Shown: positions 14,694-21,332 of the stretch, in pieces
How positions within the stretch are numbered: the stretch's first letter is position 1
Layout of the letters: the number at the start of each line of letters is the position of its first letter
Assembly (NCBI GenBank): GCA_964635015.1
Contig: CAZWMS010000027.1
Span: 1 to 22,013 of the forward strand
Length of the DNA: 22,013 bases
DNA from: CAJWPI01 sp964635015
GTDB lineage: Bacteria; Pseudomonadota; Gammaproteobacteria; Magnimaribacterales; Magnimaribacteraceae
Direction of reading: 5' to 3'
Made by a program: the position numbers and the translations under genes
The notes under the pieces: generated by a model
The model's input: the letters and a program-made list of their open reading frames with translations, nothing else
What the model was told of the DNA's origin: nothing
Databases searched by the model: none

Positions 14694-16070
14694 AAATTCA
14701 TCTAAAGTTTGATGAATTCTTCTTATTCTAGCTTCTTGATAGTTTCCTAATGTAATCCCTGATTTTCTGCTAGTATGGAATCCCTCTTGTTGTAATCTAA
14801 GATTGGTTGTATCTTCGTCGAATATTCTACCAAGAGCTCCAAGGGCGGCGACTTCCGTGTAGGAATCATCTACCCCTAAAACATGGGGTTCAGGGGGAAA
14901 AGGATGGTCCTTATCCTCTGGCAAGGGACTGAGAAAAAAAATATCAAAGATAGAATTTTCTACTTTGTTACCATCTGGTCTAAATCTATAAGCCATCGGA
15001 ATGTTTATACCAGGAAAGAAGAACATATTAGGGAACAAGTGATACTGAATTGAATCAAGCATAATTGAATCACCATGCTCGGATAAATCTACACCAATTT
15101 TTCTTCCTAAACTCTCCCTTAATTCTTTAGCAACTATCTCTCTTGCGGTAGAGCCCTTAGGTACTTCCCTAGAGTTCAACTCTACAAAACCAAAATCTTC
15201 TAACATCTCAGTCTCTGATTGGGTGGGGTTTGTCCATCTTTTATCTTGATAATCATTTAAGGCAGAAGCGCTGTATGCCGCTATATTATGTATAAAACGA
15301 GTTACATAGTTTCCAAAAATATCATATTGGCAATTAGCACCAGTAGGAGAGCTATGTGTCTCATATGAATGATAGGCTTCTAGAAAAGCTTCTTGAGAAG
15401 CTTTCCAATTAGCTGGTAATTTTTTTTGAATGTGAATTGTTATATGCCTTCTTTCAAGGGGCCAGGCTTTAAAGTGATCAGGTAAAACTTCAAGATAATT
15501 CTTTAAAGGTTTAGCCTTCAAATCTAAATTGATAAATACAAACCCTCCCCATATTTCACATTTAACTTCTTGAAGATTGTGTGTGCTTTCTGATACATGT
15601 GGAAAATCCCACCTTCCAGGTATGTTATTAATACTTCCATCTAGATTCCAACTCCAGCCATGGAAAGGACATCTAAATTTTTTGAGATATCCGGTTCCTT
15701 CGGAAGGACAAATTTTTGTTCCTCTATGCATACAGGTGTTAAGGAAGGCTTGGATCTTTTTCTGAGAGGACCTAACTACTACTACAGAATAAGGTCCAAA
15801 CTCATAAACATATGTATCTCCAGTTTTTTGTATATGCTCCTCTCTGCAAGCCCATTGCCAGATTTTAGGCCAAAGAGATTTGATCTCCCTTTCAAAAAAT
15901 TCTTTTGAGGTATAACGACCAAAGTCTAAGTCTTCATCTCCAAGAAATTGATACTGTTCTTCTAAAAGAACCTTTGGAGCATTATCCCCCTCTCTTGCAA
16001 TAACTTCAGCGGTCGTTATTCCCTTAAATCTTGCTTCTCCACGTTTTAATGTATTTTTTTTATCTTTCAT
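14685..16070 (-). CDS. Rieske non-heme iron oxygenase, alpha subunit (first of two)
   Basis: Terminal oxygenase that would hydroxylate or demethylate an organic substrate with O2, receiving electrons from a ferredoxin/reductase not present in the window. The Rieske [2Fe-2S] ligands are C113 and H115 (CMHRG) and C134 and H137 (CPFHGWSWNLDG). The mononuclear iron site is H234 and H239 in LEAYHSYETH, with D420 in FDEDTTNLRLQQEG as probable third ligand. The electron-bridging position, usually Asp, is Glu231. At 461 aa it has the size of a full alpha subunit. It is divergent from a second Rieske gene across 117 bp with palindromic operator candidates. An AGGAT site lies ~10 nt before the ATG. Substrate unknown; paralogy to the second protein is distant. 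Confidence 0.93.
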   Translation of the reverse strand: MKDKKNTLKRGEARFKGITTAEVIAREGDNAPKVLLEEQYQFLGDEDLDFGRYTSKEFFEREIKSLWPKIWQWACREEHIQKTGDTYVYEFGPYSVVVVRSSQKKIQAFLNTCMHRGTKICPSEGTGYLKKFRCPFHGWSWNLDGSINNIPGRWDFPHVSESTHNLQEVKCEIWGGFVFINLDLKAKPLKNYLEVLPDHFKAWPLERRHITIHIQKKLPANWKASQEAFLEAYHSYETHSSPTGANCQYDIFGNYVTRFIHNIAAYSASALNDYQDKRWTNPTQSETEMLEDFGFVELNSREVPKGSTAREIVAKELRESLGRKIGVDLSEHGDSIMLDSIQYHLFPNMFFFPGINIPMAYRFRPDGNKVENSIFDIFFLSPLPEDKDHPFPPEPHVLGVDDSYTEVAALGALGRIFDEDTTNLRLQQEGFHTSRKSGITLGNYQEARIRRIHQTLDEFLS

Positions 16071-16105
16071 AATTCAATTTATCCTGTAGGGCCTCCTCTA
16101 GAAAA

Positions 16106-16123
16106 TATATGAATGCTCATATA
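16106..16123. promoter_or_regulatory. Palindromic operator candidate A between the Rieske genes
   Basis: TATATGA - ATGC - TCATATA: two perfect 7-bp arms around a 4-bp centre, 36 bp before the ATG of the leftward Rieske gene. It has the size of a TetR- or MarR-type operator. It falls just downstream of a TATAAA (minus strand, 16137-16132) that could be the -10 of that gene, a position suited to repression. No regulator gene is next to it. Confidence 0.5.
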
Positions 16124-16132
16124 GACTGAATT

Positions 16133-16160
16133 TTATAACAAAAAATATAACTTGTTATAA
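16133..16160. promoter_or_regulatory. Palindromic operator candidate B overlapping the -10 of the rightward Rieske gene
   Basis: TTATAACA (16133-16140) and TGTTATAA (16153-16160) are perfect 8-bp inverted arms 20 bp apart. A third half-site TATAAC (16146-16151) makes the inner palindrome TATAAC-TT-GTTATA (16146-16159). The last arm overlaps TATAAT (16156-16161), the best -10 candidate for the gene starting at 16188, so a bound protein would block that promoter. Confidence 0.55.
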
Positions 16161-16187
16161 TCTCTGAAAGTTAGGACTTTTATTTCA

Positions 16188-17552
16188 ATGACTCAAAGCT
16201 TTAAATACATAAACTTCGAAGGAGATATAAAGGCAAAAATAGAAAGCAATTCTTTAATAGATCCTAATCGATATTACAATGACAGCTTTAAAGACAAAGA
16301 ATGGGACAAAATATGGACTAAATCTTGGTTGTTTGCTGGATTGGAATCAGACTTAAAGGAACGGGGTGATTTTTTTATCTTTAATTTAGGAAAAGAATCT
16401 ATCTTAATAACCAGAAAGCAAAATAAGAAAATTGGGGCCTTCTATAATTCATGCCAACATAGAGGAAATAGAATTATTAGTGTTGAACATGGTGCAGTTA
16501 ATAAAATAACCTGTCCTTACCATGGCTGGACTTATAATCTAGAGGGAAAACTAGAAGGGGTCCCAGATAAAGAAAGATTTAAACTTAAATTACCTTGTGC
16601 TGAAAAGAATTTAAAAAAAGTAAAAGTAGATTCTTGGGCAGGTATGATCTGGATTAATATGGATGAGAATTCTATAGATTTTGATAAGTTTATAGGTTTA
16701 ATTAAAAAAAGACTGGAGCCCTATCATTTTGAAAAAATGCTGTTGGTCAAGCATCAAACTGTATCCCTTAAGGCAAATTGGAAAACAGTTAGAGATAATT
16801 TTCTTGAACAATACCATGTTGATTTCATACATCCCCAACACGCATCGATAGTTGATTGTCATAGTTCAGCTAATGAGATGTTTCCATTTGGTCATTCATG
16901 TTCCATGGTCCGTGGTAATGTTACAGATTCTAGGTATCCTATACCTGAAACAGTTCCTGACTTTCTAAAGCCTGCCTTAAAGGGGGCTGGCCTTGATCCC
17001 AAAAAGTTTAAAGGAAGGGTGGCAGACATTAGAAAGGCTCTTCAAAAGACAAAAAGGAAATTGGGTAAAGAGCTGGGTTATGATTATTCAAAATTAAGTG
17101 ATAGTCAAATTACAGACGTCTGGCAATATGATATCTTTCCCAACACATTTATGACCATAACAGCAGAAGAACTATGGATTTATGGCCCAAAACCCCATCC
17201 ATTTGATCCAAACAAATGCCTTTTTACAAAATTAACCTTACAAGTTAAAAATGAACTGTTAATAGACAAAAAAAGAGGAATCAACTTAGCAAATCGCTGG
17301 GATGAATCATCTGTCCGCGTTCAGGATGAAGCGATAAAAGGTATAAGGCCTGAGCATGAAAAGTATAAAAGGAAAGATATTCTTTCTGGAGAATATACTA
17401 TGACTCCTACCATAGATCAGGATATCCAATATCTGAATGCCATGCAGTCTGGATTACATTCTAGAGGTTTTACAGAAGTGCTTTTAAACAAAGATGAAGA
17501 GAGGATTCAGCATTTTCATAACTGGTTAGATCAATGGATTAAAAATGGTTAA
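16188..17552 (+). CDS. Rieske non-heme iron oxygenase, alpha subunit (second of two)
   Basis: Terminal oxygenase component with a [2Fe-2S] Rieske domain: C89 and H91 in CQHRGNR, C109 and H112 in CPYHGWTYNLEGKL. The iron site is H210 and H215 in DNFLEQYHVDFIHPQH with D412 in DQDIQYLNAMQSGLHSRG. The bridging residue is Glu207. The segment LKANWKTVRDNFLEQYH is a standard alpha-subunit pattern. Full length at 454 aa. The leader has AGGA 11 nt before the ATG. It overlaps the next gene by 8 bp and heads an operon with two SnoaL/NTF2-like genes. The substrate may be aromatic, terpenoid, steroid or a quaternary amine; the sequence alone does not decide. No ferredoxin or reductase gene accompanies it here. 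Confidence 0.93.
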   Translation: MTQSFKYINFEGDIKAKIESNSLIDPNRYYNDSFKDKEWDKIWTKSWLFAGLESDLKERGDFFIFNLGKESILITRKQNKKIGAFYNSCQHRGNRIISVEHGAVNKITCPYHGWTYNLEGKLEGVPDKERFKLKLPCAEKNLKKVKVDSWAGMIWINMDENSIDFDKFIGLIKKRLEPYHFEKMLLVKHQTVSLKANWKTVRDNFLEQYHVDFIHPQHASIVDCHSSANEMFPFGHSCSMVRGNVTDSRYPIPETVPDFLKPALKGAGLDPKKFKGRVADIRKALQKTKRKLGKELGYDYSKLSDSQITDVWQYDIFPNTFMTITAEELWIYGPKPHPFDPNKCLFTKLTLQVKNELLIDKKRGINLANRWDESSVRVQDEAIKGIRPEHEKYKRKDILSGEYTMTPTIDQDIQYLNAMQSGLHSRGFTEVLLNKDEERIQHFHNWLDQWIKNG

Positions 17553-18075
17553 TAATAAATCAGAGAATATCAAATCTAAGAATGAAGAAATTGATATCCA
17601 GACTATTAAACAAGTTATTGCTACCCATAGCAGAGGAATAGATCGTTTAGATAATAAAATACTTCAATCAGCCTATTGGGAAGATGCAGAAGTTGATTAT
17701 GGGGAATTTAAAGGCTTAGCATATGAATTTATAGATTTAGTTATACCTGCACTCCGAGAAATATATCTTTTGACTCAACACAAGGTAAGCAACACTTTGA
17801 TTACTTTGAAAGGAGATGTCGCTCTTTCTGAAACTTATGTGACTGCATATCATCTCTCTATAGATGAAAAAACAGAAATGACCTTTTTGGGTCGTTATCT
17901 AGATAAAATGGAAAAAAGAGAGAAAAAATGGAGAATTCTACATAGAAAGGTAGTTATGGATTGGAATCAGTACAGGAGTTCTAATCATGATAGGGAAGGA
18001 GAGAAATTTATTAATATGTCCAAAGGTTCAACAAATAAAAATGATCCTCTTTATTCTTTTCTATTGGATGATTAA
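17545..18075 (+). CDS. SnoaL-like (NTF2-fold) protein, Rieske-associated, first copy
   Basis: A 176-aa protein of the SnoaL_4/NTF2-like superfamily, whose small alpha+beta barrels form ketosteroid isomerases, polyketide cyclases, dehydratases and also the beta subunits of ring-hydroxylating dioxygenases. The core runs from about residue 17 to 145: SRGIDRLDNK, then EDAEVDYGEFKG (46-57), QHKVSNTLI with H79, ETYVTAYH, GRYLDK and the DW pair at 139-140. The C-terminal tail ends in NDPLY (166-170), shared with the next gene. It starts inside the end of the Rieske gene (8-bp overlap), implying coupled translation. Function is not known; it may be a partner subunit or act on the Rieske product. Confidence 0.85.
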   Translation: MVNNKSENIKSKNEEIDIQTIKQVIATHSRGIDRLDNKILQSAYWEDAEVDYGEFKGLAYEFIDLVIPALREIYLLTQHKVSNTLITLKGDVALSETYVTAYHLSIDEKTEMTFLGRYLDKMEKREKKWRILHRKVVMDWNQYRSSNHDREGEKFINMSKGSTNKNDPLYSFLLDD

Positions 18076-18098
18076 ACAAACTGATCTAGGAAATTATT

Positions 18099-18608
18099 AT
18101 GCAAGAAACTAAAGATAAACAAGAAATTTACGAACTATCATGTAAATATGCTCGAGGACTGGATAGATTAGACTCTAAACTATTTAGATCAGTTTTTTTT
18201 GATGATGCCTTTTGCGAATATGGATTTTTTAATGGAAATCCAGATGAATTTACAGATTTTTGTATGAATGCTCTAAAAGAGCATGAATCAAATCATCATA
18301 TGATAGGTAACGTTTTAATAGAGATTAAAGATCAAGAGGCTTTTGGAGAAGTTTACTTCAATGCTTACCATAAAGTTAAAAATGATGAAGGAGAGTTTGA
18401 GGACATTATTATCGCAGGAAGGTATATTGATAGATACAAAAAAAGACATGGTCAATGGAAGTTTGTTTATAGATCTGAATTAGTTGACTGGTCCAGAACT
18501 CAGTTAACGAAAGATTCTTACTTTGACTCAGACTTAAGCATTGGTTGCAGACGAGGTGGTAGACAAAATGATCCTCTATATGACAAAGAAAAAATGAAAA
18601 AGGGTTAG
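18099..18608 (+). CDS. SnoaL-like (NTF2-fold) protein, Rieske-associated, second copy
   Basis: Paralogue of the preceding gene, 169 aa. The same landmarks occur in order: ARGLDRLDSK, DDAFCEYGFFNG (35-46), HHMIGNVLI with H67, EVYFNAYH, GRYIDRYKKR, DW (130-131) and the tail motif NDPLY (157-161). It is 23 bp downstream of the first copy, with AGGA 8 nt before the ATG, and ends the operon 5 bp from a convergent gene. The conserved His and the Asp before Tyr-Gly could be catalytic, as in ketosteroid isomerase/scytalone dehydratase-type members, but this is inference. The pair may form a heteromer, since the genes are tandem and differ substantially. Confidence 0.85.
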   Translation: MQETKDKQEIYELSCKYARGLDRLDSKLFRSVFFDDAFCEYGFFNGNPDEFTDFCMNALKEHESNHHMIGNVLIEIKDQEAFGEVYFNAYHKVKNDEGEFEDIIIAGRYIDRYKKRHGQWKFVYRSELVDWSRTQLTKDSYFDSDLSIGCRRGGRQNDPLYDKEKMKKG

Positions 18609-18613
18609 CATTT

Positions 18614-19432
18614 TTAGATCAAAAAGTATTTTGAGTCTTTTTTAAGTACTTTTCCTTCCTCTTGTAGTTTAATTAAATGGGATTCTAAGGACCACTTAGC
18701 AATTGGGTGTAAGCTAGAATCTACATCTTCGTAGACTTGACTAACCAAAGAGTCAATGTCACCTGATTTAGTTTTTTTTAAGGCCTCTACTACTTTACCT
18801 TCCCTTTCTGCTCTATGTTGAATTATCCATTCTACTACTTCATGAGGATTTGGCATGAGCTCTCCGTGTCCAGGAGCAATTTTTTCCAAAGAGTAATTTT
18901 TTAATTTTGAAAGGGAGGAAATATAAGATTTCATATGTCCATCAGGGGGGGCTATTACCACTGTAGATCCTTGCATTATATGGTCACCGGTAAAAATCAT
19001 CTTTTCTTCTTTTAATAGATAACACAAATGGTTAGAGGCATGACCGGGGGTATGTATAGCTTCTAAGCTGTATCCATCCCCTTTAAGAATATCTCCATCA
19101 AATAGCACTCTTTCTGGGTTAAAATCTCTGTCTTGGTCTTTTGTTGAATCGGTTATCATCCCGTAAGCTGGAATATCTAATTCATTTTGAAGAAGTTTAA
19201 TTCCAGGGGAGTGATCGGGATGGGTGTGGGTTACCACAATCTGCTTTAAGTTTTTAGATGAATTTAGGATATTCTGAATGTGTTCATTTATTGCAGGTCC
19301 TGGGTCTAGAACTGTAATTTCCTCAGCTCCTATTAAATATGTATTGGTTCCGGGACCCGTAAATACACTAGAATTTCCTGCAGTTATTCTTCTAACTAAA
19401 GGTGATAATTGAACGATTTCCCCAGATTTCAT
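18614..19432 (-). CDS. Metallo-beta-lactamase-fold hydrolase (LACTB2/glyoxalase II-like)
   Basis: Two-metal hydrolase of the MBL fold. The ligand set is complete: H69, H71, D73 and H74 in THTHPDHSPG, H131 in TPGHASNH, D150 in FTGDHIM and H189 in APGHGE. The N-terminal NSSVFTGPGTNTYLIG is typical of the LACTB2-like group, and residues ~215-272 form a small C-terminal helical domain (HPIAKWSLESHLIKL) also seen there. Members include thioesterase-, glyoxalase- and nuclease-like enzymes, so the substrate is open. It starts 15 bp after the Nudix gene, in the same direction, and is probably co-transcribed. A Nudix/CoA-type enzyme next door makes a thioester substrate plausible, not shown. Confidence 0.88.
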   Translation of the reverse strand: MKSGEIVQLSPLVRRITAGNSSVFTGPGTNTYLIGAEEITVLDPGPAINEHIQNILNSSKNLKQIVVTHTHPDHSPGIKLLQNELDIPAYGMITDSTKDQDRDFNPERVLFDGDILKGDGYSLEAIHTPGHASNHLCYLLKEEKMIFTGDHIMQGSTVVIAPPDGHMKSYISSLSKLKNYSLEKIAPGHGELMPNPHEVVEWIIQHRAEREGKVVEALKKTKSGDIDSLVSQVYEDVDSSLHPIAKWSLESHLIKLQEEGKVLKKDSKYFLI

Positions 19433-19447
19433 TATTACTGATCTACA

Positions 19448-20296
19448 TTAATGTTTGTCATAGCCTGGTTCGCCAGGCAAAACACCTTTTAATTTCCCAT
19501 CTTCCATAAAGAACCTTGGCTCAATTGTTTTTATATCTTTTGGGTTCTTAGATATTTTCTCTTTTAATAACGTTTCTGTGTCATCAAAACCACATATTGT
19601 CTCAAGATTTTTTATAGTTGGCATTATCATTAATAATTTACCCTTCTTTTGTTCTTCAAGAGCCTCTTCGGGGCTGATCCATAAACTATTTATACTCTCA
19701 TTTCCGTCGTGCAGAGCAGTCTGACCGAAGGGAGCTTGAGCAACGAAGAATCTAGTTGTATATCTTCTTTTTTCTATTTTTGGTGTTATCCAATGAGACA
19801 AGTAAGCCAATCGATCTGTAGCTAGGAATATTTTCTCTTTGAAGCTCATTTCTTGCAAGACTGACTCACCTTGATTTAGTCTTTTCCTGTATTCAATATA
19901 AAGGTTTTTTTCATTTATATCTTCTGGGTTAAAAGGACTTCCTCCCTCTCTGTAAGCAAGGAGAATACCTGCCTCTTCATAGCACTCTCTTATACAAGCT
20001 ATCCAATAAGCTAGCCCTCCTTTATCTACTCCAAGCGTAAAAGAGGCCGCTGAATCAGATGGTCCTTTACAAATCTTTTCCACCTCTTCTGATCCATCTT
20101 CTAAATCAACTTTACCTCCAGGAAAAACAAAGGCACCACCAAAGTTAGTTTTTGAAGCTCTTTCAATTAAAAAAACTTCAATTCCTTTAGGATCTTTATC
20201 TCTAACAAGTAAAACGGTTGCAGCTGGTTTGGGATCTTCAGGTGGCTCGTTAGGATCCGCTAATTGATGATTAATGCCTTTCATTTGTTGGTTCAT
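19448..20296 (-). CDS. Nudix hydrolase with split Nudix box (NUDT19/RP2-like)
   Basis: Hydrolyses nucleoside diphosphates linked to another group; NUDT19-type members act on CoA and acyl-CoA. The box is divided: VFPGGKVDLED (58-68) carries the Gly part, and RECYEEAGILLA (103-114) the catalytic Arg-Glu..Glu-Glu part, with about 30 residues between. Such an insertion is typical of the NUDT19/RP2 branch. The protein (282 aa) also has AATVLLVRD near the start, SHWITPKIEKRRYTTRFFVA in the middle and WISPEEAL after it. The ATG at 20296 has AGGAT 10 nt upstream; Met5 is a less likely start. It precedes the MBL gene in one transcript, a pair I have seen to be common in proteobacteria. Confidence 0.88.
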   Translation of the reverse strand: MNQQMKGINHQLADPNEPPEDPKPAATVLLVRDKDPKGIEVFLIERASKTNFGGAFVFPGGKVDLEDGSEEVEKICKGPSDSAASFTLGVDKGGLAYWIACIRECYEEAGILLAYREGGSPFNPEDINEKNLYIEYRKRLNQGESVLQEMSFKEKIFLATDRLAYLSHWITPKIEKRRYTTRFFVAQAPFGQTALHDGNESINSLWISPEEALEEQKKGKLLMIMPTIKNLETICGFDDTETLLKEKISKNPKDIKTIEPRFFMEDGKLKGVLPGEPGYDKH

Positions 20297-20381
20297 TTTT
20301 TCATTATCCTAAAAGGGTTTAATATAGACTAGTCATTCTAATCTTTTTACTCTTTAAAAAAATCAAAGGAATAGATTGTAT

Positions 20382-21260
20382 ATGAAAGTAAAAAAGCCTT
20401 CATGGTTTAACAAAGCCTTAGCAGAAAGAAAATCTGAACATCAGATAGTTGTCAAGGGAGCTAAAATTTATTACCAGAAATGGGGAAGTAAAGACAACCC
20501 GGGAATGGTATTAGTACACGGCACTGGAAGTCACTCTCATTGGTGGGACTTTATAGCACCTAGTTTGACAGACCTTTATGAAGTTGTAGCGATAGATTTA
20601 AGCGGCATGGGTGAAAGTGATCATAGAGAAGAATACAAGGCTGAAATCTTTGGAAGAGAGATTCTATCTGTAGCTGAAGATGCATACTTTTTCAATGGAA
20701 GGTCTTCACCTCCCATTATATGTGGGCATAGTCTTGGCGGATACATGAGTGCTGCGGCTGCTTCTCTCTCAGAAAAACCTATAAGGGGAGTTATTATGAT
20801 AGATTCACCTATTAGGCCTCCTGATTATGATTACTCTCAACACTCACATAGTTATCCCATAAGAAGAAGAAAAACTTACCCTAATCTAGAGTCAATATTA
20901 GAAAGATTCAGGTTGACTCCAGATCAAGACTGTAAGAACCAATATATTATCGACTATATAGCCAAATGGTCTGTGCAAGAAGTTGAAAATGGATATCAAT
21001 GGAAATTTGATGATTCTTTATTTGAAAAACTAATATTTGAGATATCTAGAAGAGAAGTAGCCTTGAGCTTGTCTTGCCCTCTTGGCATTATTTATGGGGC
21101 CGAAAGCGCCCTTATGACTAATGAAATTTTGAATTATATGAAAAAACAAGTTAATGCAGAAACCCAAATGACGTGTATAGGAAAAGCACAGCATCATGTA
21201 TTTCTTGATCAACCCCAAAAAACTGTGGAAGAAATAAAGAAAATTGCTAGCTCTTGGTAG
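20382..21260 (+). CDS. Alpha/beta-fold hydrolase
   Basis: Serine hydrolase of the alpha/beta-hydrolase superfamily (292 aa). It has the oxyanion segment VLVHGTGSHSHWWDF (44-58), DLSGMGESD (72-80), nucleophile S117 in CGHSLGGYMSA and a C-terminal His at 271/272 in AQHHVFLDQP. The inserted helical lid lies around residues 145-215. Possible reactions include ester, lactone or C-C bond hydrolysis, as in ring-cleavage pathways; the substrate is unknown. Start choice: ATG at 20382 is used; TTG at 20376 has better spacing from the AAAGGA site (20365-20370) and would add two residues. It is divergent from the Nudix gene and ends in a terminator hairpin. Confidence 0.9.
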   Translation: MKVKKPSWFNKALAERKSEHQIVVKGAKIYYQKWGSKDNPGMVLVHGTGSHSHWWDFIAPSLTDLYEVVAIDLSGMGESDHREEYKAEIFGREILSVAEDAYFFNGRSSPPIICGHSLGGYMSAAAASLSEKPIRGVIMIDSPIRPPDYDYSQHSHSYPIRRRKTYPNLESILERFRLTPDQDCKNQYIIDYIAKWSVQEVENGYQWKFDDSLFEKLIFEISRREVALSLSCPLGIIYGAESALMTNEILNYMKKQVNAETQMTCIGKAQHHVFLDQPQKTVEEIKKIASSW

Positions 21261-21290
21261 GCATATCCACCAAGTTAATATTTATTTTTT
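21253..21290 (+). terminator. Intrinsic terminator of the alpha/beta hydrolase gene
   Basis: CTTGGT (21253-21258) pairs with ACCAAG (21269-21274), and after one bulged A the stem continues GG/CC with loop CATAT. A T-rich tail (TTAATATTTATTTTTT) follows directly. The stop codon TAG (21258-21260) lies in the hairpin. Confidence 0.65.
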
Positions 21291-21315
21291 ATAGATTCTG
21301 TGTTTCGGATTTGAT

Positions 21316-21332
21316 TTAGATTATGAATCTAA
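21316..21332. repeat. Inverted repeat over the acyl-CoA ligase stop codon
   Basis: TTAGATT (21316-21322), loop ATG, AATCTAA (21326-21332) is a perfect 7-3-7 inverted repeat. It covers the last codons and the TAA (21323-21321) of the leftward ligase gene. It has no T-run after it on the minus strand, so a terminator role is uncertain. Confidence 0.45.

Noticed and set aside
16106..16123. FNR or CRP site between the Rieske genes
   Set aside because: The spacing and half-sites do not match TTGAT-N4-ATCAA or TGTGA-N6-TCACA.
20328..20335. GACTAGTC palindrome in the Nudix/hydrolase gap
   Set aside because: An 8-bp palindrome alone is expected by chance at this length, and no promoter element aligns with it.
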